Shown here one piece after another: positions 4,708-5,043 of a stretch of DNA of 5,043 nucleotides (its first letter is position 1; every line of letters begins with the position of its first letter). The notes under the pieces were generated by a model, which was not told the DNA's origin, ran no database searches, and saw only the letters and a program-made list of their open reading frames with translations. This DNA comes from Robiginitomaculum sp. (GTDB lineage Bacteria > Pseudomonadota > Alphaproteobacteria > Caulobacterales > Maricaulaceae). Made by a program: the position numbers and the translations under genes. The stretch is taken from positions 1 through 5,043 of the forward strand of contig JAESQI010000350.1 of the NCBI GenBank assembly GCA_016765255.1, given 5' to 3'.

Positions 4708-4987
4708 TATATGCCTCATTGATTATATTATTGACCGCGTCATTGTCTGTAACGCGTTGTTCTGATCGCCGCTCAACAGCAACCGTTGTGTATTGGGCAA
4801 TTTCCTCACTCGTAGCAAGTGCCCCCATCTGAGCAGAAATTTTCTCGATTGAGTTTAGTAGCTCTAAATTATCGTTTTCAAGTCTCTCTTTATCGAAATA
4901 CATGAAAAGACAAACAACGATTATTAGGACTCTAGGATCGAACAAATGCTTCAACATGGGTAGAAACCGTAAAGCGAATCCCATCAT
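4535..4987 (-). CDS. Rz-like inner-membrane spanin (i-spanin)
   Basis: This 150-residue protein has one N-terminal membrane segment (about 19-31, RVLIIVVCLFMYF), then a charged heptad-like stretch (32-56, DKERLENDNLELLNSIEKIS) suited to a periplasmic coiled coil. A later APVLRDTYARIDRM (104-117) resembles the VLRxxL-type segment near the end of many Rz proteins. The C-terminal tail is Pro/Ser-rich. It would sit in the inner membrane and bind the Rz1-type lipoprotein through its C-terminal end. No clear ribosome-binding site precedes the ATG at 4987; instead this ATG overlaps the stop of the previous gene (ATGA), so translation is probably coupled. A second ATG follows at once (4984). Its last 173 bases also encode the start of the Rz1-like gene in another frame. 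Length and arrangement fit lambda-type Rz. Confidence 0.8.
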   Translation of the reverse strand: MMGFALRFLPMLKHLFDPRVLIIVVCLFMYFDKERLENDNLELLNSIEKISAQMGALATSEEIAQYTTVAVERRSEQRVTDNDAVNNIINEAYNAPPEDDGEVAPVLRDTYARIDRMFRDALPDDGTNSYNSDHPSKPEELRRPSNSSGD

Positions 4988-5043
4988 GTTTCTGGATCGC
5001 GTTTATTGCGTCCTGCGAAGGCTTGCATCATTCCGGTGGAATC
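4984..5043 (-). CDS. C-terminal end of an unidentified gene upstream of rz (partial)
   Basis: The last 19 codons of an open frame entering from the right edge end ...QAFAGRNKRDPET with a TGA at 4986-4984. The stop overlaps the rz start codon as ATGA, typical of tightly packed phage late operons. Genes before rz in phages are often endolysin, holin or small terminase, but this tail is too short to recognise and no function is claimed. Confidence 0.45.
   Translation of the reverse strand, partial: DSTGMMQAFAGRNKRDPET

Noticed and set aside
1..5043. CRISPR array, insertion sequence or rRNA
   Set aside because: No regular repeat-spacer pattern, transposase motif or rRNA signature was seen anywhere in the window.

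Overview
The window looks like part of a temperate tailed-phage genome that infects a Gram-negative bacterium. The Rz/Rz1 spanin pair implies an outer membrane. The 3' half of a tRNA-Thr(GGT) gene used as attachment core has a GCGGC-ACCA end that resembles alphaproteobacterial tRNA-Thr genes, so an alphaproteobacterial (possibly marine) host is a reasonable guess, but only a guess.

Left part (1-1527, + strand): the 3' end of a class I ribonucleotide reductase large-subunit gene (nrdA), followed with no spacer (TAA then ATG) by a complete nrdB. NrdB keeps the di-iron ligands and the radical tyrosine. It also carries an extra C-terminal glutaredoxin domain with a CVWC motif. The two genes supply dNTPs for phage DNA synthesis, and the fused glutaredoxin probably re-reduces the CxxC tail of NrdA.

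Middle (1528-3062): a regulatory and integration module. A promoter-rich intergenic region leads into an HTH repressor with a degenerate LexA/CI-type C-terminal domain (+). A small excisionase-like gene (-) converges on the repressor and overlaps its stop codon. A 361-base non-coding stretch then holds the attP core. The core runs from the anticodon loop to the CCA end of a tRNA-Thr(GGT) gene with no 5' half. Two pairs of ACTCACC direct repeats, each with 11-bp periodicity, flank it and look like integrase arm-type sites.

Right part (3063-5043, - strand): a full-length tyrosine integrase with a near-consensus sigma70 promoter placed so that transcription should start at, or within a base of, the ATG (a leaderless mRNA). 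A dyad overlaps its -10 box, and a related dyad lies in the repressor leader. Upstream of int on the same strand are an Rz1-like lipoprotein and an Rz-like inner-membrane spanin in overlapping frames, then the last 19 codons of an unidentified gene coupled to rz by an ATGA overlap.

Both sides of the att core look like phage DNA, and putative arm sites occur on both sides. The window is therefore best read as an unintegrated attP (virion or circular phage DNA) rather than a prophage end.
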